From contig JAQFVV010000151.1 in the NCBI GenBank assembly GCA_028023455.1, forward strand, positions 2,599,097-2,663,096: DNA of 64,000 nucleotides, written 5' to 3'. A program made the translations under genes and the position numbers. This document shows positions 32,600-43,289 of the stretch, piece after piece. Every line of letters starts with the position of its first letter. Positions within the stretch are counted from its first letter, which is position 1. The DNA comes from Epiperipatus broadwayi. Its lineage: Eukaryota; Onychophora; Udeonychophora; Euonychophora; Peripatidae. The notes under the pieces are model-generated. The model did not search any database. It saw nothing but the letters and a program-made list of their open reading frames with translations, and was not told the origin of the DNA.

Positions 32600-33175
32600 A
32601 GTTTGTATTACAAATGTTATATATAGAACTTGCAAATAAGCTCATAAGCTTTTCTAAATATCCCCAACCTCAGACCAGTTTCTGCTATTGGCTTCCTCAG
32701 TGAGGTGCTAGGATATTCAAGCATTAGATTAAAAATACCAGGACAAGCCCAGCACTTTATCTAATGGATAACTATTAAGTAAAAAATCTGAATTTTTTAG
32801 ACATTTATATGTCTTCCAATCCAGCTATCTAACTTAAATGGCCATATTTTATTTTTTGCTATTAAGGCTTTGGTGATTTTATATTGCTAAAGCTCTTAAT
32901 ATATGGTGTATCTGAACTCGGTTCAGTCCCATATGGCTATTTAAGTTAGATATCTGGATTGGAAGAAATATGAATGTCTGAAAATCTCAGATTTTCTACT
33001 TAATAGTTATCCATTAGATAAAGTGCTAGGATTGTCCTAGTATATTTAATCTAATGCTTGAATATCCTGGCATCTTAGTGACGAAGCCAATAGCAGAAAC
33101 TGGTCTGGGGTTGAGGATATTCTGCAAAGCTTGTTAAGAGCTTATTTTCAAGCTCTATATATAACATATATTGCT
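32600..33175. mobile_element. Family I palindrome, arms of about 230 bp
   Basis: The left arm (about 32625-32850) and right arm (about 32930-33160) are close to 90% identical inverted copies by eye, with shared blocks CTTTATCTAATGGATAACTA and AATCTAATGCTTGAATATCC. The loop is about 80 bp. Each arm contains a hammerhead-like core. Single-arm relatives lie at 37470-37740. Confidence 0.8.
32667..32706 (-). ncRNA. Hammerhead-ribozyme-like core (family I, left arm)
   Basis: On the minus strand: ACCTCA, CTGAGGA, stem II GC/GC with loop CAATA flanked by A on each side, GAAAC, TGGTC, TGAGGT. Stem I (ACCTCA/TGAGGT) is six perfect Watson-Crick pairs and differs from family A at both sides of two pairs. 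The core bases are all present. The right-arm partner near 33075-33115 has GTGACGA, losing C3. Confidence 0.6.
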
Positions 33176-33469
33176 TTTAGAAGGCCTTTGAGAGCACCAA
33201 AAGATAATCAAAAGTAACTATAAGAACGTGGAAAATTGATTTAAAATTAGAAAAGGCACAGGACAAGGTGATCCAATCCCATTAAGTACATTCATTGCAC
33301 ATCCAGAAATAGTAATGGATAAGATAAAAAAAATGTTCAAAGAAACATTGGTGCATGAAATAAGTATAAATAATTTAAGATGTGTTGATGACATAATGAT
33401 CTTTAAAGAAGATGAAGAATCAATGAATTTTTTATTAGAAATAATAAATAAGTAAGCAAGTTTATGCGT

Positions 33470-34030
33470 AACAATAACACTTGGAAAACAAAACAAAAAA
33501 TGGAGAGAAAAACTAAAATTGATAGCAATGTATTGGACAAGGTAGAAAGCTTTGAACATTATAAAAATAATAACGTTAGTGATTTTGATTCTTAAAAGTA
33601 AAGTAAATTTAAGAATAAATGGAGCAAACATTGTTTACAAATTCGTAAAGAGAAATTTAAAAAACCAAGACGTTAAATTACAAACCAAATTAGATATGAA
33701 AAAATACTTATTTATTGATTATGGATATGTTATAGAACATGGTTATGTAAAACTTTATTGAGTAGAATCTTAGAATTTGAAAGAATGCACTAAGTTACAG
33801 AGAATAGATGCATAAAGTTTTTAATAAAAAATTGGAAATAAAATATGTTGAAGAAAATTACAAAAATGAGATTAAAATGATTTGGACAAATATATAAAAA
33901 TTAAATGATGGTCAGAAACTAAATATCTTAATTTTTAGTATTACACAAAGAACAAACAAATGAGTAAGACTCTAGAATTTGAACAAACAGCATTAAAGAG
34001 TTGTAATAATAGCTGAATATTTTAAACGAA
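33470..34030. other. A-rich unclassified stretch
   Basis: It probably continues the RTE-like relic but no conserved motif is readable. The 137-codon minus-strand frame at 33218-33631 overlaps the RT relic and is a by-product. Confidence 0.35.
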
Positions 34031-34034
34031 AACC

Positions 34035-35100
34035 CAGCCTTTTTTTAGGTATTCCTTTTTATTTAAATCCCACACAAATGAGAACAAGTATTCATAACCA
34101 ACTAACAGATAAAATAGAACATATAATTAACTCCCTAACAAAAGTTTCATTATACAACATTCTAATTATGACTAGAATGACATATTATACACCAATAATA
34201 AAATTTACAAAGAAATTTATTAAACATAGTCATACACTACTAAGAAAACTTCTCTGGGGTAGAAGATTTCATCAATCTCAGTCAGAAAGCTCCAGTGTCC
34301 ATTAGCAAACAATGGCCTGGGTCTACATTGAATAAAAGTATTTGAAATGTAAAAATCACTTAATATCATCTCAAGATATACTGATATGTTTCCTTACCTG
34401 GCAATAGCATTTAAAATCACACCTACAGATAGACCATCTCCACTTACATGATATTTAAAGACCATTAGATACATAGTCCTAGATACAAAATCTTGTTTAT
34501 ATTCTCCCAAAGGGTAAATATCAATATTGAGAAATATTTCTATTACTCTCCCCAGCCACAAAAATTCAAAAAGTCTATGCTTGAACTTACAAATAAACAA
34601 TTATGTTGCCAATTTAGATATTAGTCACTTGAGACTAAATTTTTTCATTTTCTGGTTAAGATCAACTTAGAAGCATTACCTACCAAATTTTTTTACAAAT
34701 ATAAAAGATAGATTCAATCAATAGATGATTGCTGTGGTCTTTTTAAAGAGTCCAAAACCCAATCTCACATTTATGTCTCATATCCCTGATTGGACCAGAT
34801 CAGGGCAGAAATACCAGCCATATTTAAGAATAAAAATATAATTATTGAATATATGTTTAAGGAATTTGGTAAAGGTCTTTTTTCAAATATACATTATTAA
34901 TATCTTTGTTCTCTATGCTATATGGTGCACAAAATGATACATGTATATGAAAAAAATTCAAGAAGACCACTAATTGCATTTAGAAATAATATAGAAACAA
35001 TAAAAAAAGGGGTAAAAAATTTTCCAATTACAAGGTATATATAGAAATCTGATAGAGACTCTCTTAATCTTTAAAACTATAGCATGACACATTTGTCTCA
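34035..35100 (+). mobile_element. L1/Tx1-like LINE C-terminal relic
   Basis: The frame 34078-34305 (extended upstream as LGIPFYLNPTQ) reads NQLTDKIEHIINSL then LYNILIMTRMTYYTPIIKF and LLRKLLWGRR. This resembles the post-RT region of L1/Tx1 LINEs (G-I-P ... L ... W ... L-x-Y-x-x-x-x-x-P-x-P ... F-x-W-G). Further on, DDCCGLFKESKTQSHIYVSYP has the C/H arrangement of the C-terminal region, in broken frames. Confidence 0.5.
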
Positions 35101-35299
35101 ATAATAATATCTGGGTTTTTTTGATTGACCTGTTGTATCTAGTGTCTATGATTTAATTAATTTTGTAAAAAAAAAGAGTAAATAGTGTACCCAATATTTT
35201 TCTGTACAAAGAATGAATAAAATACCTTTGAAACATAATAACTGAAGAGTTTATTGCTCAGAAGTTCATAAGAAATTCAAACATGGAAAGTGTTTATAA

Positions 35300-36660
35300 A
35301 GCTGGGCCATGATTTTTAAACCCTAAAATCCAAAATCTGCCACTATAGCAAGGCACTTAAAAACAATATGGTACTAATTTTCAACTTCTCAATGCTCCTA
35401 CAAAGGAAAAGATTGTTGGTGAAAAAAGCATTATACATCAATTGACTCTAAATCCATGGTTTCTGGTAAAGATGATGATTAATTTGGCATCTTTTATGAC
35501 AAATTTGGTATACAAATTAATATATAGGAAGGCAATGTACAGATACATCTAACCACCATTATTATCCATGTTTTTAGTTTATAGTTCCACACAAATATTT
35601 TTCATAAGTTCAATAAAATGCTCTAATGTATCCATTTTAAAGAAATTTTTTACAATTTAATATGGTCAACAGAATCAAAGGCTTTGATGAAATCAATAAA
35701 ACACACAAAATCTTTGTGTTTATCTATAGTGTTTGTGATAATGATATTCTAATTGTAATTATGCACTGAATTTTAATAATCTAAAATTAATTTTTAAATG
35801 TTTTTATTAAGATTGAAACTTTATTTAAACTTTTCAAAGGCATTCAACTGTTAGTAATAGCACACAGGTTTGTGTATAACACAATGATTCAAGTTTCCCT
35901 TCTCAAATGTTTCTGGTCTGACAAGTGACAGTACTAGCATAAAATCAAACCCAAGACCTTTAATAATATTTAATTTAAACATTTTCATGTTTACTGTCAG
36001 TGATCAGGTCAACAACATCTGAAGAAGAGAGAATAATAGCATTTGAAACATTGTGTTATATATAAACCTAGATACTATTACCAACAGGTGAATGTATTTG
36101 AAAAGTATAGGTAAAGTTTGAATTTTTCTAAAGCCATTCAACAGTCAATTCCAGATAATGGAAATAGACCAACATATAATTATATAGACTTCCTTTTGGT
36201 ACTCTATGGATTTTTTTTAATTTTTCTATGTGGACGTCAGCTTGACCCATTGGTAGATCTCTTTCAGTGAGAAAGTTCTATTCTATATTTAATAATTTTA
36301 TAATAATCTTACCTGGAAGCAGTGTAAAAGATATGGTATGATAGTTCACACATTTTCAAAAGTCTCTTTTTGGTAGGGGAATAAAATTTTCTTCCAGACC
36401 ATCGATTAGTTTTACAGATAAGTTGACTTAATTTGGACAATGCTTTATTTTTCTTCAACTGAAAATTTGTGATGCAGTGACATCAAACCCAATGCTTTGT
36501 CATTGATTACAGGTCTAATCTCACTTTATCTTTTATGACTGAAGATGCTTCATTGGAGAATACCTAACTAAAATCATCTTGTCTGATATGTGTAGAATAG
36601 CTTTTTGGTATAATTTTACCATCTCTGTGACTTTGAATATTTCTTGCCTTTTAATCTATT
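35300..36660 (-). mobile_element. LINE reverse transcriptase relic, split by family F
   Basis: Minus-strand frames give LPKRDFWKCVNYHTISFTLL then PGKIIIKLL (36400-36290, RT N-terminal block). After an insertion, KDFVCFIDFIKAFDSVDHIKL follows (35730-35660), RT motif A. The insertion between them is the family F element at 35745-36190. The downstream part to about 35300 is too decayed to read. Confidence 0.65.
35745..36190. mobile_element. Family F element nested in a LINE
   Basis: Both outer arms are present (TGTTTGTGATAATGATATTC near 35744 and its inverse end near 36160-36185). Both inner arm landmarks are also present (CACACAGGTTTGTGTATAAC near 35860; AACCTAGATACTATTACC in the inverse sense near 36065). 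The right arm carries CTGAAGAAG (36014) and GAAACATTGTG (36044) on the plus strand; the cleavage-position base is G. Confidence 0.65.
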
Positions 36661-36719
36661 CATGGCTGTATTTCTTTGATCTCATTATTTGTCTTAAAGA
36701 TGATTTCATATTCGTATTT

Positions 36720-36990
36720 CTATTTCTAGCACATAATTGTTATTAAACAAGGTAAAACTCTCCATACAGTAGTGCCACCCTGTGCCACCCAGAGTAATCA
36801 ATGGATGCCAGAAGGCTTGTACATCCAAGGCTCCTCACTGATGAAGGCCACAAGCCAGAAACTAGTCTAGGGATATTGGATGAGTACATACTAGATAGGA
36901 ATTTTATGCACAAGCCTTCTGGCATCCATTGATTATTCTGGTCGACACAGGGTGGCACTACTGTGTGGAGAGTTTTGCCTTGTTTAAAAA
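36720..36990. mobile_element. Family A palindromic element, left arm deleted internally
   Basis: Ends read TTAAACAAGGTAAAACTCTC (36743) and GAGAGTTTTGCCTTGTTTAA (36984), each abutting TTAA. The right arm is complete with an intact hammerhead-like core. The 71-codon minus-strand frame is a by-product. Confidence 0.8.
36832..36873 (+). ncRNA. Hammerhead-ribozyme-like core (family A)
   Basis: TCCTCA, CTGATGA (36838-36844), stem II GGC/GCC with loop CACAA, GAAAC, TAGTC (C at 36867), TAGGGA. The second stem I pair is lost (A-C) compared with the 17485 copy; the other core bases are intact. Confidence 0.5.
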
Positions 36991-36999
36991 CTGTTCACT

Positions 37000-37465
37000 C
37001 AATTTTTCAACTTTTTTTTTTTTTATGTGAATCATTTCATTTTTATAAATTTTGTCATCCATTTTGACCTTGTTTTATGGTCATTATCAAGGGTTTTATA
37101 ACTTTAATTATATTTTCTTTACTTATGCTATATTAGTAATATATTTTGTGAATATATTATAGCTGTGAGGTAAAACTGTTAAACACTCAAAACTGTCAGC
37201 TATTTTGTAAGTATCACAAATAAAGCATTGCATTATATAAAGTGCATGAAAGTTATATTTTCATTATTTATAATAGTATATATTGTTAATAGAGCATAAG
37301 GAAAAAATATATAATTAAACATAGGTAATCTTTAACAACGAACATAAAACAATGTCTAAACATTAGATAGAATTTGTAAAATTATATGATTCAAAAAAAA
37401 ATAAATACAAGTTTTAAGAACAGGAATGGAAAGAATATTTTTATATATTATCAGCATATAATAGT
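37000..37465. other. AT-rich stretch with family J fragment
   Basis: Near 37165-37210 is AAACTGTTAAACACTCAAAACTGTC-like family J text, followed by CAAATAAAGCATTGCATTAT as in the copy at 38550. Nothing else is recognised. Confidence 0.4.
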
Positions 37466-37467
37466 AA

Positions 37468-37740
37468 GGAAAATCAAGTCATACATCATGTGACTTAATT
37501 AGCTTGTATTTACAAATGTAATATAATGAGCATGCTAAATAATTCTACACACGCTTTTTCGATAAATGTGTAAGAGAAAGCATTTAAAATCTTGATCTAG
37601 AATTATTTCTAGCCCCAAACGGCCTCACTGATGAAAGACATTAGCTTGAAACTGGTTTGGAGATAGGGATAATTTTATATAGAGATTCTAAGTGCTTTCT
37701 CCTATGGCATTTATTGAAAAAGCTTCTTTAGAGCTATTAA
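37468..37740 (+). mobile_element. Family I-related repeat with hammerhead-like core
   Basis: It starts with AAATCAAGTCATACATCATG, the text also found just before the hAT element at 32266, and runs to ATTGAAAAAGCTTC near 37715. The TTTTTCGATAAATGTGTAAG near 37555 is complementary to the far end, so the unit itself folds back. Confidence 0.5.
37622..37663 (+). ncRNA. Hammerhead-ribozyme-like core (diverged)
   Basis: GCCTCA, CTGATGA (37628-37634), stem II AAG/CTT with a seven-base loop, GAAAC, TGGTT, TGGAGA. Here the 10.1/11.1 pair is A-U, not the A-A mismatch of family A. Stem I keeps only about four pairs. Confidence 0.45.
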
Positions 37741-37749
37741 TACCCTAAT

Positions 37750-37945
37750 TATATTATAGTCAACTCTCAATACAGTAGTGCCACCCAATGCAAGCCTTTA
37801 TGCATCAAATTCCTATCTAGTACCTACTTATCCAATATCCCGAAATCAGTTTCTAGCTTATGACTTTCATCAGTGAGAAGCTTTAGATCTGAGAGCAATG
37901 CACCTAGATCTCAGGATCCAATGCAACCTTCCATCAGAAGGAAAT
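37750..37945. mobile_element. Family A left arm
   Basis: CTCTCAATACAGTAGTGCCA begins the arm. It continues to the minus-strand core (CTGATGA, GAAAC, then TGATTT in place of TAGTC) and GATCTCAGGATCCAATGCAA. There is no right arm. Confidence 0.65.
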
Positions 37946-38219
37946 GGTGATTATGTGATATATTATCAAGAGTGAATTATTCTTTTAAAAAGAACATTTT
38001 GTATTTATTAATTAATAAATATTGTATAATTTTAATAATATTAGATAAAGAGAACATATTATTAGGTGATTTATTAATTTGATGACCTGAAAATGTTAGG
38101 ATATGCTCACCAAAGATTAGAATTGTAGATATTACCATTGTTTCAGATGGTACAAATATTAGTAACATCTTTAATATAAATGAGCAATAATAGCATATTT
38201 TTCTATGCATTTTATCATG

Positions 38220-38640
38220 AAAATGTGATAGCTTTTATACCACACTTTTGAAAATAGTCAATAGTTGTTTTGACTGTTCAGGCATAAAGGAGCTCTGAAG
38301 AAGATGGTTGAGCAGTCAAAACTTTCACCTATTTTTAAAAGTATGGCATAATAAGGTATTACATTTGCATTGTGTAAAGTTGATAGAAAAGGGTGTTATT
38401 GTTATTTACATTAATACTGATATAGTCAATGAAAGTACTTTGAACAAACTCCGAGAAAACTGTTTAATAGTCAAAACTGTCAGCTGTTTTGAAGTGAATT
38501 ATTTATAGTAAGAAGAAGATCAGATAGTTTGCAAAGCGAAAGAAAGTTCTGAGGAAGTCTGATAAAGAAATGAATTTGCACATGTGATATATAAAGTGTT
38601 GCATTGTATAAAAGGCATAAAAGAAGCATTTTTATTATTT
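38220..38640. mobile_element. Family J repeats, two diverged copies
   Basis: TAGTTGTTTTGACTGTTCAG (38262) and AGCTCTGAAGAAGATGG then AGCAGTCAAAACTTTCAC (38290-38328) are the two hairpin arms. A second set follows at 38450-38490 and 38530-38600. The stem II segment GATGG/CAGTC has lost pairing. Confidence 0.55.
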
Positions 38641-38649
38641 ATGCTAAAC

Positions 38650-39380
38650 ATACTAGCATTTCTGATGTATAAGATTGTAAGGTACAGAGAAAATTATGAC
38701 ATTTTTAAAAATTGATTATTAGATTGAAAAAAATTAAAAGACAAATAAGACAGATGAGATTGCTATGATGATCTAAGAACTGAGAAATTTAAGAGAAAAT
38801 TAGTATGGAAAGAAAATCTCTATAACAGGAAAGATTATAAATTTTCTAAATGTTTTGTTTTTGTTTTGTAAAATTAGAGATCAGCTAAAGGTAACAAAAT
38901 ATTTAATAATTTAATAACACAATGAATGATAAGTGTATATGTTTATATATTCAAGCTTTCAGGCCAAGATGATTAAGACTGGCTTATATATATAAAAAGT
39001 TAACTTGATAAAAGGTTGGTATCATCCTTTTCTTGTCAAAATCTCTGTCGTGTGTCGAAGCCTGATCGTTCTTAAGACAGCTGTTTAAAATCTGATTGGC
39101 TGTCTGAGAGACGATCGCACATATGAAAGACTAGCAAACTTTCAATTATTAATAATTTACTGTACAAAATACTTGTTATTAGTTAAACTGAAAAACGTGA
39201 TGCATTTATTATACAATGAGTCCCAGTGGGGACCAAAATGCAATACACATTATACAATGAATCCCAGTTTTCTTTTTATATTGTTTGCAACTCCACCTTT
39301 GAATTAATAGATATATTACATAGCCACAAAGTTTAGCTACTCAAAATGTTTGCATATCTAGTTCACAAGTTATGGTAAAC
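38650..39380. other. Unclassified stretch
   Basis: A slightly less AT-rich block at 39040-39125 contains AGACGATCGCAC but no recognisable feature. The rest is AT-rich. Confidence 0.3.
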
Positions 39381-39902
39381 TATGATCCTTGCTATTATTG
39401 TAAATTAACTCGCACTCAATATTCTGCTTACTTCTATATATATATATTTAACCTCTTTTTATTCTCCATACTAGTTCTTCATCTCTCCAACTACTTATTT
39501 TTTTATTAATGTATCTATTCTTCTATTCCATTCTTTGTCACTATAACACTCAACAATACTCCTAACACAATCATCCCACCTTTTGTGTGTAAATATACTG
39601 ACATAAAGTCTTTATCCAATTTTTCTGCATACCATACTACCTTTCTCACCCATCTTGCTGTCTGTCCTTACTCATAACTCAGTTGAATAATATTTTGGCT
39701 ATTCTCTTATTATCCATAAATTGCAATCTACCAAACATTTTCATTTTGCTTTTTACATCTGTTATATAAAAACTTGCTCATACCATTTCTCCTTGAATTG
39801 CCTCCTTTGCCATCCACACATCTGCATTTAATGGATGTCTTCCTAGTATTCTTTGTACTTTTTCTAAATAATCTAACATCCTTTTACTAACACATAAACA
39901 CA

Positions 39903-40735
39903 TATAAATGGGCAGGTATGAATGCTTTCCTATTCAGAAACCACCAGTTATGTAAATACATAGCAAATAGGAAAAACAATATAGACAGATATATAAAGGA
40001 AATGACTAACATAGGCTTTAAACCTAATACAATCAATCAAAGAATAAAAACATTTTATAGAAAACTAAGAAATAAATTGCCTAAAGATAATATGAAATAC
40101 CTAACAATTCCGTTCATACCTAATGTAACACCAAATATTGCAAAAACATTGTCTAACAATTTTAAATTTAGCTTCAGAATACCTCCCAACACTAACCGAC
40201 TGATAAATAATTCTAAAGATAAAACAGAAAAAGAGCAAACCCCTCATGTTGTCTATAAAATGGCATGCCCTCAATTAGGATGCCATGCATCATACTATGG
40301 TGAAACTCGGGCTAACCTGAACACAAGAATTTACCAACATAGGTATATCTACAATAGGGTTAAAAATAAAAACGAAGAATCTTCAGTATTCTGGGACCAC
40401 CAAGCAGCTATGGGCCATGTATTTGAACCTAGTTCTGCCCAAATAATTTGTACAGAAAAAAATGACACCAAAAAAAAAGTTAAGGAAGGTTTATATATAG
40501 CAAATGATATCAATGCCATTAATAGAAGAGAGGCATGTTTTGCTCTCTCTAAACAATGGACTAATTAAAAATTCAAACGCATTTGCATAAATCATAACAA
40601 TTTTTATTTACAAAGCTATGAGTATGAGATTCAAACATGAAATCTCAAAAGCGCTAAGCAAATCTATTATAAATTAGTGTAAAATTATAGCTTCACTATT
40701 TAATGCGAAAATAAGTCGCATATTTATAATAAATT
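39903..40735 (+). mobile_element. Penelope-like element 3' end (lineage 1)
   Basis: The 5'-truncated element carries an open 216-codon frame (39918-40568) followed by a conserved 3' tail. The tail contains CAAAGCTATGAGTATGAGAT and TATAGCTTCACTATTTAATG, ending TAAGTCGCATATTTATAAT. The tail is shared with both arms at 51466-52566. It is inserted in the minus-strand LINE, whose sequence resumes with TTACCATAAGTTAATCC. Confidence 0.8.
39918..40568 (+). CDS. PLE polyprotein C-terminus with GIY-YIG endonuclease domain (truncated)
   Basis: The frame has 216 residues. Residues 1 to about 95 resemble the linker after the PLE reverse transcriptase (RNHQLCKYIANRK, LTIPFIPNVTPNIAKTL). Then comes VVYKMACPQLGCHASYYGET with RANLNTRIYQHR, the GIY-YIG core with a CCHH-like Cys pair, then SSVFWDHQAAMGHVFE with the conserved histidine. 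It ends RREACFALSKQWTN. The RT domain is missing, so it is a dead 5'-truncated copy, although the frame itself is intact, suggesting recent insertion. Confidence 0.85.
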   Translation: MNAFLFRNHQLCKYIANRKNNIDRYIKEMTNIGFKPNTINQRIKTFYRKLRNKLPKDNMKYLTIPFIPNVTPNIAKTLSNNFKFSFRIPPNTNRLINNSKDKTEKEQTPHVVYKMACPQLGCHASYYGETRANLNTRIYQHRYIYNRVKNKNEESSVFWDHQAAMGHVFEPSSAQIICTEKNDTKKKVKEGLYIANDINAINRREACFALSKQWTN

Positions 40736-41464
40736 ATTACCATAAGTTAATCCTGCTACTGCCGCTCATTACCATACAATTCTAGCTACATCACATTTAT
40801 TATATGAAAACACTGTTAACTTCTTTATCAGTCCCTTTCTTTTCTTTACTTCGTTTATCAATTTTTTTCTCTCATTCATCCAAGCAATTTTCTCTGATTA
40901 CTTAAGATGATTCACAAATAGTTATATCTATTCACCACATTTAACTTTATATCCCCCAATGAAAATTCTTTCTCTTCTCTTTCCCCAACATTTATCATCA
41001 TTACTTTTGATTTTTCTTCAGTAAATTTAATTCCCATCTCTTTACCCACCCTTGGGTATGTCTTCAGCATAACTTTTATATCTTCCCTATTTTCTGTGCA
41101 CAAGAAGATATCACCACCAAATAAAAGACTTGATAATGTATACACTCCTTTGCCATCTAGTAATGGTATCTCTATCTTTCTTCCTAGTCATTCTAGCTCA
41201 CTCCATTTTTCTCAAATACAATAAAAACAAAGTAGATGACATTGGGCATCCTTGTCTTAGTCCCACCCCATTTTTAACTTTAACTGATTCTATATTCCCT
41301 AATTAATACATATAGTAATTATTTTTATACAATTTCTTAATAAGATCCACTAAAGCTCCATCCATTCCCAAATTTGCTAAACTTACCCATAATCTATTTC
41401 TATTTACTCGATCATATATCTTTTCTCTAAAAGTAGTGACATCTACTGAAAGTTTTATTAATCA

Positions 41465-42480
41465 ATGGACTCCAACCAGAATGCTATCAAATTCCAATCA
41501 ACAGACAAACCGGTTTCTAGCTTTTGTCTTTATCACTAAAGTTGGATGCAAAGCTGAAAACCAACACATTTTATGTATCTAACAACTATCCCTTACTCCT
41601 TTATACTTTTCAAGCCAATATCATGAAATTTAACAAAAAATCTTAAGCTTCAAACCCAGAATAACTCACATATTAATATGAATCTGATTTCAAACCAATT
41701 TCTATATTACATTTTTAGGCACCTTTTAATATTTGACTAGGAATGTCAAAACCAATATGGTTATTCATATGCTTTCAAGGACAATTATTTTTATAGTACT
41801 CTAAAGCAATCTACTGGAAGATTGATTAAGCAGTGAACACATACTATAATGCTGCAAAACCTTCATTTCCAGATTAACTTCAAACTAATGCCACTTTTTG
41901 CTCTCTTTAATATCCAAGTTTGTTTATTTAAAAATGAAAAAAATCTCAAGTTTCATATTCATATTATATCACTTGCATAGCTACACAATCTAACATAAAT
42001 ATTTTGAAGCATGTGAAAGGTCAGATGATGTTGAAGAAGCTTTGACCTTCTTAGCTAAAAGAAAGAAGGGGCTTACTATTATCACAAAAGTATATAAAAT
42101 CTGATTTGATATCATCTCTATATAGCTATGGAAGTTAGCTTAGGTTTAAAACTTGAGAGCTTTTTCAAACTTCAGGCCACTAATTTTAACATTAATAAAG
42201 ATACAAAAAATGGCTGGATTAGTTATAGGTTTAAATCTTAGACACCATTGATGAAAACAAAAGCCAGAATTCAGAGCTGGTGATCTAATAGCACTATGTC
42301 ATCTAACATCGATCAATTATCCAAGTTTAAACATGGGCAGTTTTTGAGTGAATGTAACTGTGGAATGGGCAATTAATATATTAAAGTGCAGAAATTTTGA
42401 TACTCATGGGGTAATAAATGGGGGAAAAAAATCTGTGAAGTAATGACAAGTTAAAAAATTTGTAACCCCTTTTTTTAATC
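41465..42480. other. Unclassified repeat-like stretch
   Basis: The left part contains ATCAATGGACTCCAACCAGA and GGTTTCTAGCTTTTGTC on the plus strand (a diverged hammerhead-type arm on the minus strand). Near 42248 TTGATGAAAACAAAAGCCAG appears on the plus strand. It is likely another decayed palindrome of the same architecture about 750 bp apart, but the arms are too diverged to pair by eye. Confidence 0.35.
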
Positions 42481-42494
42481 ATTTTATTGTTAGT

Positions 42495-43075
42495 GTTTAA
42501 AACACACAAAACTCTCCATACAGTGGTGCTACTCACTGAGTGGCAGTACTGTATTGAGACTTAGGCCTGTTTTAATACTCGTTATGAGCGAGCGTAAGAA
42601 ATTGTGATCATGTGATGTTTGGTGGTTTAATACCAATCTTGCCTAATAGGATAGTGATGGCTATAGTTATTAAAAAACAAAGACACCAAAATGTGTAGGT
42701 ACTGAACTGAGTTCAGATCTATATGACTATATAAGCTACTGAGCTTCAATTGAAAATATCATTGTTTTCAATTTTAAACTCATAGTTTTGTAGTTAGGTA
42801 AAGATAAAAGGTGCTGCTAGAGGGTTGCATTAGATCTTAAGATCTAGGTGCAGTACTCTCAGATCCAAACCTCCTCACTGACGAAAGCCAGAAGCTAGAA
42901 ACTAGTCTGGGGATATTGGATGAGTATATACTAGATATAGATTTTATGCACAAGCTTTCTGGCATCCATTGATTACTCTAGCTTGGACTGAGTGGCACTA
43001 CGGTGTGGAGAGTTTTTCCTGTTTTAATAAGTTATGAGCAAGCATAAGAAATAGTGATAATGTGATGTTCAGTTT
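42495..43075. mobile_element. Family A elements: deleted copy and right arm
   Basis: 42500-42625 is a short form (ACTCTCCATACAGTGGTGCT then GGCAGTACTGTATTGAGA and the outer end GTGATCATGTGATGTTTG). 42825-43070 is a right arm with an intact hammerhead-like core and the outer end AGCATAAGAAATAGTGATAA. In between lies family I-like text near 42690-42790. Confidence 0.7.
42872..42913 (+). ncRNA. Hammerhead-ribozyme-like core (family A)
   Basis: TCCTCA, CTGACGA, stem II AGC/GCT with loop CAGAA, GAAAC, TAGTC, TGGGGA. Stem II differs from GGC/GCC in the 17485 copy by a compensatory G-C to A-U change, which supports RNA-level folding. Stem I has six pairs, one G-U. Confidence 0.6.
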
Positions 43076-43289
43076 TGTTTTTATTAGTTTTGTAGTTAGA
43101 AAGGCCTATACTGTCGTTTATGATTTTTCTTCTCTTTTGCTCGAATTCTAAATATAAATTGAAGTTATAAAATGTAGTGAAAGGAAATGTGTGAATTATT
43201 ATAAATTATTTTTCAGCTATAAATTTTCTACGTTCAGGGAAATAATTTTGAACATAAAAAAAAAAGAATAGTTCCTGCCGTATGATAGG

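Larger units (their letters stand above)
31985..33465 (+). mobile_element. RTE-like LINE RT relic, split by two nested insertions
   Basis: The upstream part (about 31990-32240) translates in broken frames to ENTIQNIIIKKLL and then LEDKQTRFRKCGTIQQ, the RT region before motif A. The downstream part (33180-33455) gives KAFES, GQGDPIPLSTFIAHPE (motif B), and INNLRCVDDIMIFKEDEE (motif C; the usual ADD is VDD). Between them sit a hAT MITE (32266-32591) and a family I palindrome (about 32600-33175). Confidence 0.65.
39390..41460 (-). mobile_element. LINE RT relic on the minus strand, interrupted by a PLE
   Basis: It is the same LINE family as 12896-14100 and 62290-64000. From the 5' side (41460), minus-strand frames show the RT motif A region, then SLLFGGDIFLCTENREDI (motif C, GGD instead of DD). 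VGKEMGIKFTEEKSKVM, VVNRYNYL and LTYGND follow. The C-terminal part continues left of the PLE insertion (39390-39900). The LINE is frame-broken. Confidence 0.75.

Noticed and set aside
33218-33631. 137-codon minus-strand ORF
   Set aside because: The plus strand of the same interval encodes RT motifs B and C of an RTE-like LINE, so the minus frame is a by-product.
36014-36056. Family F core as an active hammerhead
   Set aside because: The base after GU of stem III is G, which does not cleave, and stem I does not pair. Only a remnant is claimed.
36743-36958. 71-codon minus-strand ORF
   Set aside because: It is the translation of a family A palindrome; the same peptide appears at every family A copy.
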